Source: Chionis minor (taxonomy: Eukaryota; Chordata; Aves; Charadriiformes; Chionididae). Taken from it: 64,000 bases of DNA. How positions within the stretch are numbered: the first letter of the stretch is position 1; the number at the start of each line of letters is the position of its first letter. The position numbers and the translations under genes were made by a program. Under the pieces are notes generated by a model, which saw only the letters and a program-made list of their open reading frames with translations, had not been told where the DNA came from and searched no databases. Positions 24,901 through 34,320 of this stretch are shown here, piece by piece. The DNA is taken from positions 1,686,198 to 1,750,197 of the forward strand of contig VZSF01006722.1 in assembly GCA_013398295.1 (NCBI GenBank), given 5' to 3'.

Positions 24901-25785
24901 GAACACTATCAAAATATTATCTGTCCACAGAGAATGTGCAAAGAGGAGGGAGGAGACAGTTTGGGAGTCATCACTAATTGATTATCCGTGATGTAAGGAA
25001 GAGAAAAAAATTGAAGAACCCATTTGAAGAGTACATGGTATTTCAAATAGTTTCGCAGGCAACTGACGACATTATGTATTACCTAGACTTCAAACTGTTA
25101 GCTTTTTTTCTCTGCTCCTTTTATTTGCCAGAGTCTGGTTTTCGCTTCAAAGTTCTCAGCAAAGTATTTTTTTTCAACTTAGCTACAGGAATAGCCAGGA
25201 GTTTTGTATTCTCTGAGCTGGATGCAAAAGACAGACGCTTATACATGCTACGGTACAGTTAGTTTTCTCATAGTGCTTATACCAAGACAGGAGAGAGGAT
25301 AGCACTTTGCAGGCTTTCTTATGGAGAGGAATACCAGGGGAAGAGTTGCAGTTACGCATTACAGTTCAGTCACTGAAGCTGGATTGAATCCATATCATTT
25401 GCTTACATCTTTGCAAGATCTTCAAGGCGTATCAGCTGCACTGCGTTATTCACAATGTCAAATATTCTAGACAGGCCAGAAATAAATCTGTCTATGAGCC
25501 ATGACTAAGAAATCATCCATCAGCAACATAAAAGTAATCTCTGCTGTATTCCAGTCCAAAGTCCAATTAAGATGGTCTAACATATTGGCCGATATTAGTT
25601 GCTTCTGAGGTTGGCTTTTTGCCATTTTCTCAGTCATCCCAGAAAGAAACAAGAAATTACGCAGTGCGTTAGCTTCCAAACTAATGACATCAAAAAAACT
25701 TTTAGTGCTGATTGCATTATTGTGTTTTCAGGGAACATGATAAATAAAAAGAAAAAAAATATTCTGTATTACGTATGTAACGGAA
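21901..25785. other. Non-coding stretch with minor simple repeats
   Basis: AT-rich. A C-rich run lies at about 23,631-23,650 and a diverged direct repeat at 24,252-24,301 (listed separately). No gene or repeat family was recognised up to the CR1 at 25,786. Confidence 0.55.
24252..24301. repeat. Direct repeat, 34-bp spacing
   Basis: GTTATCTACATTTTTT (24,252-24,267) recurs as GTTATCCACATTTTTT (24,286-24,301), 15 of 16 identical. The spacer is not repeated, so this is either an old duplication or coincidence in AT-rich DNA. Confidence 0.5.
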
Positions 25786-26634
25786 AGACAGAATCACAGG
25801 GGTTGGAAGGGACTTCGGGAGATCATCTAGTCCAACCGTCCTGCCAGAGAAGGTCCACCTACAGCAGGTTGCACAGGATGGCGTCCAGGCAGGTTTGGAA
25901 TGCCTCCAGAGTCAGAGACTCCACCACCTCTCTGGGCAGTCTGTTCCAGTGCTCTGCCACCCTCAAAGGAAAGAAATTCCTCCTCATGTTCAGATGGAAC
26001 TTCCTATGCTCAAGTTTGCGCCCGTTACCTCTTGTCCTATCACTGGGCACCACTGAAAAAAGACTGGCCCCCTCCTCCCAGCACCCTCCCTTTAAGTATT
26101 TATAAGCATTTATGAGATCCCGCCTCAGTCTTCTCCAGACTAAAAAGACCCAACTCCCTCAGCCTTTCCTCATAAGAAAGATGCTCCAGGCCCCTAATTA
26201 TCTTTGTAGTCCTTCACTGTTCCCTCTCCAGCAGTTCCCTGTCCTTCTTCAACTGGGGAGCCCAGAACTGGACACAGTACTTGAGTTGCGGTCTCACCAG
26301 GGCAGAGTAAAGGGGCAGGATGACCTTCCTCGACCTGCTTGCCACACTCCTCTTGATGCACCCCAGGATGCCATTGGCCTTCCTGGCCACAAAGGCACAT
26401 TGCTGGCTCATGGGCANACTAGTCACAGGCCTCCAACTAGACTCTGCCCCACTGGTCACAACCCTCTGAGATCTACCTGCCAGCCAGTTTTCAATCCACC
26501 CCACTGTCCATTCATCTAACTCACACTTCTTAAGCTTGCCTATAAGGATGATGTGGGATATGGTGTTGGAAGCCTTGATGAAATCAAGGTAGACAACACC
26601 CACTGCCCTCCCCTCATCTATCCATCCAGTCATG
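25786..26634 (-). mobile_element. CR1 LINE with internal loss at an N
   Basis: Read on the minus strand, the element opens with reverse-transcriptase sequence (YLDFIKASNTIS, which aligns with CR1 motif A and its catalytic Asp, then WIENWLAGRSQRVV). It then jumps at base 26,417 (N) to the C-terminal region ([28 protein letters not shown], then [14 protein letters not shown]) and to the ORF2 end ([39 protein letters not shown]). The 3' UTR ends near 25,786 with the GGTTGGAAGGGACTT signature. In intact CR1 copies roughly 0.4 kb lies between the two blocks, including the FADD catalytic motif. The frame stays open across the N, but stop codons and changes elsewhere show the copy is dead. It is the longest CR1 here. 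Confidence 0.93.
26417..26417. other. Ambiguous base N at a CR1 junction
   Basis: A single N sits exactly where the CR1 sequence jumps over about 0.4 kb of the expected ORF2. It may be a placeholder for a collapsed assembly gap rather than one unresolved base. Confidence 0.9.
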
Positions 26635-29488
26635 ACTTTTTAGACACTTCATAATCGGAAGCATATCAGCTGGTTTTCCCCAGGTTCTTGCTCTCTCATA
26701 AATCCTCTCCAAAGAGCTGATATGCATCCAATTCTGAAGACCAGAAAGTCCTTATGAATTTATCACCTCTTCCTCTCAGGTTAAGGGATGAGTTTGGTGG
26801 CAGGCACAGGAGAAAGCATGATACATGTAAAAACCTTAAAATGATGTGTGATGAAATTTTGATGATCCATCATGCATCACGATCATAGGTAAGAAAGCTA
26901 TGGATACACTGCAGACCTTCATCTTAGGTGCGGAAATTGCAGGTGACTTGCGTGCAGGAATCATTGACCACAGGCTATTGGTACCTAACCCATCTCCAAG
27001 CAGCTCCTTGCACATGTTCTTCAGTTTCAGTGCAGATACCCAGCATCTGCTCAACTGGGAGAAAGGAAAGCAATGAGCCAAGGTCCTATTTCTTTTCTCT
27101 CAATATGATGTAGCAGACGTCTAAAACAGTTCTAAAACAGCAGAAAGGGGGGCATAGAAAAATGATTTAATTTGATAGGTTGCCTTTGTGTGTGTATGAT
27201 GCAATGCATAAAAACTGTTTTAAATGAGAACTTCATTTTACTGTAAGCTAACAGAGGTTTTTAAAGCCCACAAGCATTTATCCCTCTATCTGAAGGACTC
27301 CTGCATAGATCACTGTTAGAAACAGCTAGTTTTGAAGGAGGGGGAAAGGAAAAGGTATGCTAAATATTACTGATTTCTGGTTTTTCAGCACACTTTGGGT
27401 TCCCTTCTCCTCCCCAATTCCTGTCCCTCTGAACACTCTGGAGCAACACAACATCCGTTACTGTTGTCTCAGTTTCTGTCAAGAGCAAACTTCCACACAG
27501 GCCTAAATCTGCTGCCACTGGAGTTGATGAGAGTACTGCTTTAATTGGAGTAGCATCAGTCACTGCTGCCAACACAGCCTCAGAGCAAACATCAGCCTGC
27601 CCTTACACCGCTTCAAGTGAAATCCCAGTCCCTGTGAACCCTTGCCTTAGTGACAACTGCCAAGGAGAAAGGAAAGCGCAAACTCTGGGTATTTCCTTCA
27701 TCTTGGGTTTTTTTTTTTTTCTTTTTTTTCAGTAAAAGCAAAACAGCCAGCCCATGAACTTCCCTCTAGAACAGAGTGTACTCAACTCGTATGCTTCAGT
27801 CTCGACAGCAAACAGCCCATGTTGCTAGGCTTAATTGCTATTTGGCAGCTCGAACCACCCAAACTTCTCCAGCAGTTTTCAGATGCTGCAATCCCACGGC
27901 TCCCTGAAAAAACATCAGAATTCCTTCGCCCTCCTGTATTTTGGACGCCCCTTGTCCTGAACATTTTCCTACACTGGGTAACAATTGTCAGTCGACACAA
28001 ATACTGGTTTGTTTGACTACAACTCCACGTGGACCACATTGCAGGAAGGTAGTATGTTTGGGATAGGATTTTTCTCACCTAACTTTACTTTATTTCACAG
28101 TTAGGGGATGTATCTTAGGCTAGCCAGCTAATTCCCATTATAATCAGTGAAAACACAAGCAGCTGAAGATTCATTTAATTCCAACACAGACTTCTAAATT
28201 AAGAGCAATGAATTTAGCTCCTTAACTCCTTGACTATAGAGGGAACCCAGAGAATTAGCTTGGGCTAGTTGCTTCCTTTTTAAGAGCTGGTTGAGCAGCA
28301 GTTACATGATCTGAGCTCCATGCAATAGTGTCAGATCCCAGTGGGACTTTGATTGGCGTATATAGTCCAAAAGATTTCAAATAGCTTCTTAGTGGCTCTC
28401 TGTTTACCCAAAACAGCATATGTTCGGTAACTTCAAGCCAACCTCTAAGAAGTCTAGCTGAGGTGTTCAAATGTCTTAATCTGTTCTTCTTAAAAACTGG
28501 AAAAATATGTTTTATGAGATAATATGAGTCCATCTTTTCATATGACAATCAGCAATACTTTGTTTTATGTTCAGTTTCAGACACACACAGAAAACTCATT
28601 TTTCAGTGTATAATATTTTTCAGTCTAATTTTTCATCAGGCTTTGAAATCTGGATGTAATTTTTATTTTTCAGCCAACTGAACATACAAATAATACTGTA
28701 ATTGATTTTGGCATTCAGCAGAAGAAATGGAGTCCCAGGTATTTGGGGGTTCTATTACCAAAAAACATTTTAGTTATGATTTTTTTAAACATCTTAAAAA
28801 TCAATATGCAAGAAACTATACTGGCATGCTAAATCTTCCAGACATGAGAACAAATTAATGACTTAGTGGATGAAACTCTGGAACGCTGACAAATGCAAGA
28901 TAGACTTCTGTAATGTATTGGTAGCATGGTCAACAGCCTGCAACCAAAATGTCTTATAATCTTTATGTGAACCATCCATTTATGCCTTTAAACTTACACT
29001 GCTATTATCCCATTAGATTTATTTATTTTTTTCCTTGCCAAAGCTTACTTTATTTTCTTGGGCAAATTCTACACTAACACAAAATCTTGGCCTGAAGTTG
29101 TTTGAAGAAACAGGTATATATAGAAATGAACATCAAACTTAGTAGACATTCATGCAGGGTAAAATACATCTACCTTGCATGTTGAGATGCTGGAAGGGAG
29201 AAATATCTCAAAGAGTAATTAAGAATAAAATACAGTAAAAAGCCATGCATCCCTTTATCTTACACCCTTTTTAACTCTCCATTTTTCCTTCAGCCTCCTT
29301 CCAGTCAGATTTTCTTGCATGTAACTTACAGGTTAACTATTTTCATGTTCCATGTAAAAATAGTGTCAGGTTGTACTAATTTCTAGCAGGGTAATTGTTG
29401 AGACACAGGTGTTGTGAAAACAAAAATGGATAAAGGAAGACTTCCTTCAGAGCTTTGTCATGGAGAAGGAGGAACCAGATGTTGCTTT
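26635..29488. other. Non-coding stretch with a strong acceptor-like tract
   Basis: Mostly AT-rich and without known repeats. At 27,708-27,732 an almost pure pyrimidine run ends in CAG, the form of a strong 3' splice site. The frame after it stays open for about 94 codons to a TGA at 28,014-28,016 (translation includes LEPPKLLQQFSDAAIPRLPEK). I do not recognise the product and see no clear partner donor, so it is not called as an exon. Confidence 0.45.
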
Positions 29489-29503
29489 CCCCCCCCCCCC
29501 CCC
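29489..29503. repeat. Poly(C) run of 15
   Basis: An uninterrupted run of 15 C on the plus strand. Long C/G mononucleotide runs are rare and unstable, and read length here may be a sequencing estimate. Confidence 0.9.
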
Positions 29504-31165
29504 ACTGCTACGCTATTATTTTACCCTCTGGCTTAGGAAGCTCACAAATCTAGGGAAGTGTAAGAACAAGGTATCAGCATAAGCTCACTGAGACACTTGC
29601 TGCTTCCTAGTGCTGAAGATGGGCATGGGCAACCTGGACTTTCACTCTGACCTGATTCTGGCCATTCTTACATCTACCGATTCCCACCTGATGAAACAGA
29701 CCCATCAGCCTACAAAATCAGGCAGCTCCGGGGCTGTCCCTGGCATGAGACATCCTCAAAAACAGTCTAAAGTAATTTTTTCTCCCTGCAGAAACCTATG
29801 CCAAGACCCTGTCTTTTTGAAATCTCTACTGTAACATTTCATGGCCATTTCAAAAGACACCAATGCTTACAGAACATAGTTATAAAATACTATCCCATAA
29901 ACTCTGAAAACTATTTGGGGACTATACAATCATTACAACAAATCTCTTTTGTATTACTCACGAAGAATAAAGGGGCAGAAGAGTAACACAAATTCAAATT
30001 TCTTGTAGGAGGGATAGTGAATACATATTTATTTGATGGCAATTAACTCCACCTCCTTGTTATCTTCAGATCTTTTAAGGTGTCACTCTAAGTGATAATT
30101 ACTAAAAAGTAAATTTTAACCATTTTTAAAAGGCAGAAAATTTACTTCTGAGTAAGAAAGCTAAATTGCTTTTCTTAAAACGAGATCTTCAAAAAATCTT
30201 ACAATAAGCATATCCTGACAGAAATAACTGCATTTAAGACCTAGAGATTCTACTTTGTTTTTATGTTTATAGGGGGATATTCTATTCCCACAAAAGCCAA
30301 TGGAAATTTTGACATCCGTTTCAATGGTAGCAGAATTTCACTCACTGAGTTCAATGAAATTTATTAGATTTTCATGTTAAATGCAGAGGAAAATCCTGTT
30401 CAGATTTCCTGCTAATCCATACTCGGAGTTTCTGCATGGCTAAAGCAAAAGAGTTGGTAACCTCAGATCTTTTCTAAACTGTACAGAAATGACCCAATTT
30501 CCCACATTCTTTTGAATACTAAATCTTTGAAGCCTGTGATGTAGGGAAGAACCGCTATGTTGCACTTTGAGTTTCACTCAGTATTCCGACTGCAGTCTTT
30601 GTAAGTCTGCAAGGATTTACATTCATTGTCTCTCCAGAGTCACTTGCAAAATGATTTCTAAAAATTTTCTCTTTCAACTACTATTAGACACTGTCTAATA
30701 GAGGAACAAGGAATTCCTGGCCCAAGGGAAAGATACAATCTGCAACTTAATTTCAGACAGACTGCAGCCAAATGAGTTTGCATGTGTGTGTATTTATTAT
30801 TGGATGAAAAAAAAAAAAGGCACTTATTAACATATGACTTGCCAAATGTCTCTGAGAGACCTAGCTGGCCCTTCTCAAGGAAAGGCTCTCTGCCCCAAAT
30901 CTGATAAACTGCGATTCAGCATTACAGCCACCAGCCAAGCAAGCCAGAAATACAATATTGCAGAATATTACACAACACATAAATGCAGTATTCCAATGTG
31001 ATTGTCAAGGAGGTTTGCTGTGCTGGTACAAAGGGCACCATTAGCAGACAGAGAAGTTAGTAACGGCAGCTTCACTTTAGTCAACGGTAAAGATGGGGAG
31101 GGGGAGAGAAGGGAGAAATTACTCTGCCTTCAGCATCAGAGTCCAGAGATTTGGGGAGCTCCAGC
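29504..31165. other. Non-coding stretch, nothing recognised
   Basis: AT-rich sequence with a 12-A run near 30,808-30,819. Short open frames only; no repeat family or RNA gene was recognised. Confidence 0.55.
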
Positions 31166-31192
31166 AAAACAAACGAACGAACAAACAAACAA
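31166..31192. repeat. (AAAC)n / (GAAC)n microsatellite
   Basis: Tetranucleotide repeat of AAAC units with interior ACGA variants, about six to seven units. It is followed after about 140 bp by a CR1 element. Confidence 0.85.
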
Positions 31193-31330
31193 GTATCCTT
31201 TTGCTTTCAAACTGAGCATTTGATACAGAAACTGAGCAGGAGACAAAACGAATAGACGACTCCATAGCATAATTTCTACAAAGTTCCTTTTTAAGCAAAA
31301 CTAACTGTACTTTGCAACATTAAAAGCAAA
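31193..31330. other. Short non-coding spacer
   Basis: AT-rich sequence between the tetranucleotide repeat and the CR1, with nothing recognisable. Confidence 0.5.
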
Positions 31331-31642
31331 TGCAAGAGTATGGGGCCAGACTCTTTCCAGTGGTGCCCAGCAATAGAACGAGGGGCAATGGGCACAAACT
31401 GGAGCACAGGGAATTCCATCTAAACATAAGGAAGAACTTCCTTCCTTTGAGGGTGGCAGAGCACTGGAACAGGCTGCCCAGAGAGGTGGTGGAGTCTCCC
31501 ACTCTGGAGACATTTAAAACCTGCCTGGATGCATCCTGTCCAACCTGCTGTAGGTGAACCTGCTCTGGCAGGGGGGTTGGACTAGATGATCTCCGAATGT
31601 CCCTTCCAACCCCTAACATTCTGTGACTCTGTGGTTCTGTAA
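31331..31642 (+). mobile_element. CR1 LINE, 5'-truncated 3' end
   Basis: The plus strand encodes the CR1 ORF2 C-terminus ([20 protein letters not shown], then [20 protein letters not shown] and ETFKTCLDA) up to about 31,558. A 3' UTR follows, with GGGGGGTTGGACTAGATGATC and the CCCTTCCAACCCC signature, and a tail of about two ATTCTGTG-type units ending near 31,642. It closely resembles the copies at 25.8-26.1 kb and 33.8 kb, so all three probably belong to one or closely related subfamilies. The 5' part is absent. Confidence 0.94.
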
Positions 31643-31820
31643 CAGATTGAGGGGAAAAGAATCTTCAGAACCATAGGAAGTTGCTCACATCCCTTGTTAC
31701 TTGATCTGAACCATGTCATATTGCTGTTTCCTGCTGTCTGTCACTGGTAAATGACTGTTCATGCAGTAAGAGTGACTGTCATGCAATAGCTGTACTCTAG
31801 TAGACATTTTAAACCTCCTT
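31643..31820. other. Short non-coding spacer
   Basis: Unremarkable sequence between the CR1 and the purine tract. Confidence 0.5.
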
Positions 31821-31910
31821 GGATTGGGAGGTGGGGTGAAGGTGGGGAGAAGGTGGGGAGAAGGGAGGGAAGGAGGGAGGGAAGGAGGGAGGAGGGGAAG
31901 GAGGAAAGGA
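31821..31910 (+). repeat. G-run-rich polypurine tract
   Basis: About 90 bp, almost entirely G and A on the plus strand after the first 30 bp. It has many GGG or GGGG runs and an 11-bp unit GAAGGTGGGGA repeated in tandem near 31,837-31,858. Runs of three or four G spaced by one to eight bases fit G-quadruplex formation, and the long purine strand could form triplex (H-) DNA. The complementary frame translates as proline-rich low-complexity sequence and is not a gene. Confidence 0.88.
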
Positions 31911-33752
31911 TATGTCAGATGTCCATGATTACTTGCAACATCAAGGAGTTTTATGATGCTGCCCACTGGNGAAGGGAAAACAGCTGAAGAAAAGAGGTGG
32001 AGAGGCAAACGAGAGAGAGGCAAATGTAATGGGTTTATATCGTCACCCTTCATAAATCTTGATCATGGCTTCAACAAGATCTAGAAAAATCACAATTTCA
32101 CTCCAGGACGGGGATGTTCATTACCCAAGTTCAAACTGTATGAAAAATTACTGTGGGAAAATCATTCAGAATTGATTTATGGCTAAATTGAGGGAAGTGG
32201 AAGTGCTATGGCCAATCCACTGCCTTCAAAATATCTTCCAATCTTGCACCTACACTAAAAGCTTTGCACAAAGTTGCTTATATCATTTGAGTACCCAAAC
32301 ACAAGGCATTAACCCAGCACGTCCCATTAATCATTCCAGCCACCTAGAAATGAAAGCTGCAATAAAGTGAAAGGGGAAAATGAATAATTTAGTAATTGAT
32401 CTCTATCTGGAAAAATATACCATTCTAAAATAAACACTTATCTCTTCACAAGCTTGAGAGAGTCCTTAACAATATTTATATTAAAAAATCTAATCAAAGT
32501 ATTCATGTTTCTTTAAGAAAAAATTGTCAGAGGGAAGACTCAGGCTTCAGAATTTTTGATCATCTTATTTTTTAAAAAAATTAAATTTCTTGAGAGCTGT
32601 TCAGAGCAAGCTAAACAGAGGGAAGGCTCTGGATGACAGATCTTTTCTGAGATCAGCTGTTCAATGGCTTCATATACTTCAAATCAATACAAAGGGCACA
32701 TGGATGTTTAGATTATATCTGTGTTCCAAGAAGTGCAAAAATATCTAAGGCCACGCATTAGCTTCTATGCTCTCCAGCAAGTTCATCATCAACAGACACA
32801 ATTACTTTAGAGCTGCCTCTAGGAAGATTTAACTCCTGCACTGTCACAGCACAAGCGATGTGTGGACCCAGAGCAGCCGCAGAATATTCAGGAAAGGGGA
32901 AGGAAGGGAAAAATGATGACTCTGCTTCAAGGAACAATCTCTCAAAGCAGCAGCCATCCTTCAGACACTGTGAAGGGAACTTGGACCCACTTGGGAAAAA
33001 GCCATCTATATACTACCCTGAAAGAAGGAAATCATGAAAGCCACTGGAAAACAGAAAAAATCTGTTATCCTTATTTGCATACTACTGAGCAATCCCCTAT
33101 TACATTTCTCTATAAATTCATTTGTGCACACACACAAACACCCATACATACACATACATTTGTTTCATATACACCTAAGTAAGTGGCTTTAGGCCAGCTA
33201 ATCAAGCAATTAAATGCACGTTTTTTTTCCAAAGCACACTAACTAGAATCGCCACATATTACATATTAGAAAAGACACTTTAAAGTTGCACAGTAGCTGA
33301 ATGACACTGTAATAGCACAAGCACCAGATATCTCTATCAAAGGTTTGGGGGTTTTTTTTGTAAATGAGCACAGTGCACTGAATTATTAACTCTCCTTATA
33401 GAATGTAAACAGGATTGCAGAAGAGGGATGAATCAGGAAAAATTCAAGTAACAGTTTGAGAACTGGAGCATGAAGTAACTAAGTAACAATTCCTCTGAAG
33501 ACACACATTTGTTAGGAATTAGGCTTTTGTAGGACTGTGGCTGTCACCTACCCTTTCCCCCTCTTAAAATCTTAAAGTTTATTACATGAAGCCTGAACTA
33601 TTACTATCACCTCCCCAATTAGTCATAATTAGTATCTTTTTGAATAACTCTCAAGTTTCATCCCATGCCCCTGTGGGCCTACGCTACAGGATGAGAAGAG
33701 AGTAAGTTCCTGACCTCTCTTCTCCAACATAATTGGTGTTCTCCGTGCTTGT
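31911..33752. other. Non-coding stretch with an N and a CA/ATAC repeat
   Basis: A single N lies at 31,970. A degenerate CA / CATA repeat lies at about 33,126-33,160. A frame at 32,862-33,182 lacks an ATG start upstream of most of its length and runs into this repeat, so it is not called. No other repeat or gene was recognised. Confidence 0.5.
31970..31970. other. Ambiguous base N after the purine tract
   Basis: A single N lies 60 bp downstream of the G-rich tract. G-rich DNA commonly causes sequencing drop-out, so this may mark a gap rather than a single unknown base. Confidence 0.85.
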
Positions 33753-34007
33753 ATCAACGGGTACAAACTTGAACACAGGAAGTTCCATCTGAACAGGAGG
33801 AGGAATTTCTTTACTTTGAGGGTGACAGAGCACTGGAACAGGCTGCCCAGAGAGGCGGTGGAATCTCAGACTCTGGAGGCATTCAAAACCTGCCTGGACA
33901 CCATCCTGTGCAACCTGACGTCGGTGGACCTTCTCTGGCAGGGGGGTTGGACCAGATGATCTCCAGAGGTCCCTTCCAACCCTTAACTTTCTGTGATTCT
34001 GTGATTT
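33753..34007 (+). mobile_element. CR1 LINE, 5'-truncated 3' end
   Basis: The plus strand aligns with the end of CR1 ORF2. Its codons correspond to a [13 protein letters not shown] block, then [18 protein letters not shown] sequence and a final leucine-rich block. The 3' UTR contains GGGGGGTTGGACCAGATGATC and GGTCCCTTCCAACCC, and the tail is TTCTGTGATTCTGTG ending near 34,007. It is truncated at the 5' end. It lies directly beside an older CR1 in the opposite orientation. Confidence 0.92.
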
Positions 34008-34012
34008 CCCCT

Positions 34013-34320
34013 CTCCTCTGTCTTCTAAGGCTAAATTTTTGGTCCCTTTTCTGGCAGGAGTTTTCCCAGGTTCTTGAATGTTCTTGTCACCCTTTTCCCA
34101 GTCCCTCTCATTCGGCCATGACCTTTTTGAGCTGGGGAGGCCAAAATTGCACACTGCGCTCTAGCAGAGGCCACAGGCATGGCTTTATACAAAAGGCTGT
34201 GTAATACCCTCCCAGTTACTCAGTTTCTTAATAGTCGTGAGTGATATGCGACCTAATGTCACAGTTGGGTTTTGACTGTGGTTGTAATTCGAGCAAGTTT
34301 CCCCACTGATCTCTCGTTCT
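34013..34320 (-). mobile_element. Old CR1 LINE fragment, diverged
   Basis: On the minus strand this matches the late ORF2 to mid region of old amniote CR1. Landmarks on the plus strand are TTTTGAGCTGGGGAGGCC, then AATTGCACACTG, GGCTTTATACAA, CCTAATGTCACAGTTG and TTTGACTG, in the order expected for a reverse-oriented copy. Divergence is high and no long frame remains. It may have extended further right beyond what I can align. The boundary with the young CR1 at 34,007 is within a few bases. Confidence 0.6.

Noticed and set aside
26112..26519. 135-codon plus-strand frame across the CR1
   Set aside because: It is antisense to the CR1 ORF2 remnant and runs over the N; a shadow of the retrotransposon.
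31697..32053. Minus-strand proline-rich frame
   Set aside because: It is the translation of the purine tract complement and crosses an N.
33684..34154. 156-codon minus-strand frame
   Set aside because: It is antisense across the young CR1 3' end and into the adjacent old CR1; not a host gene.
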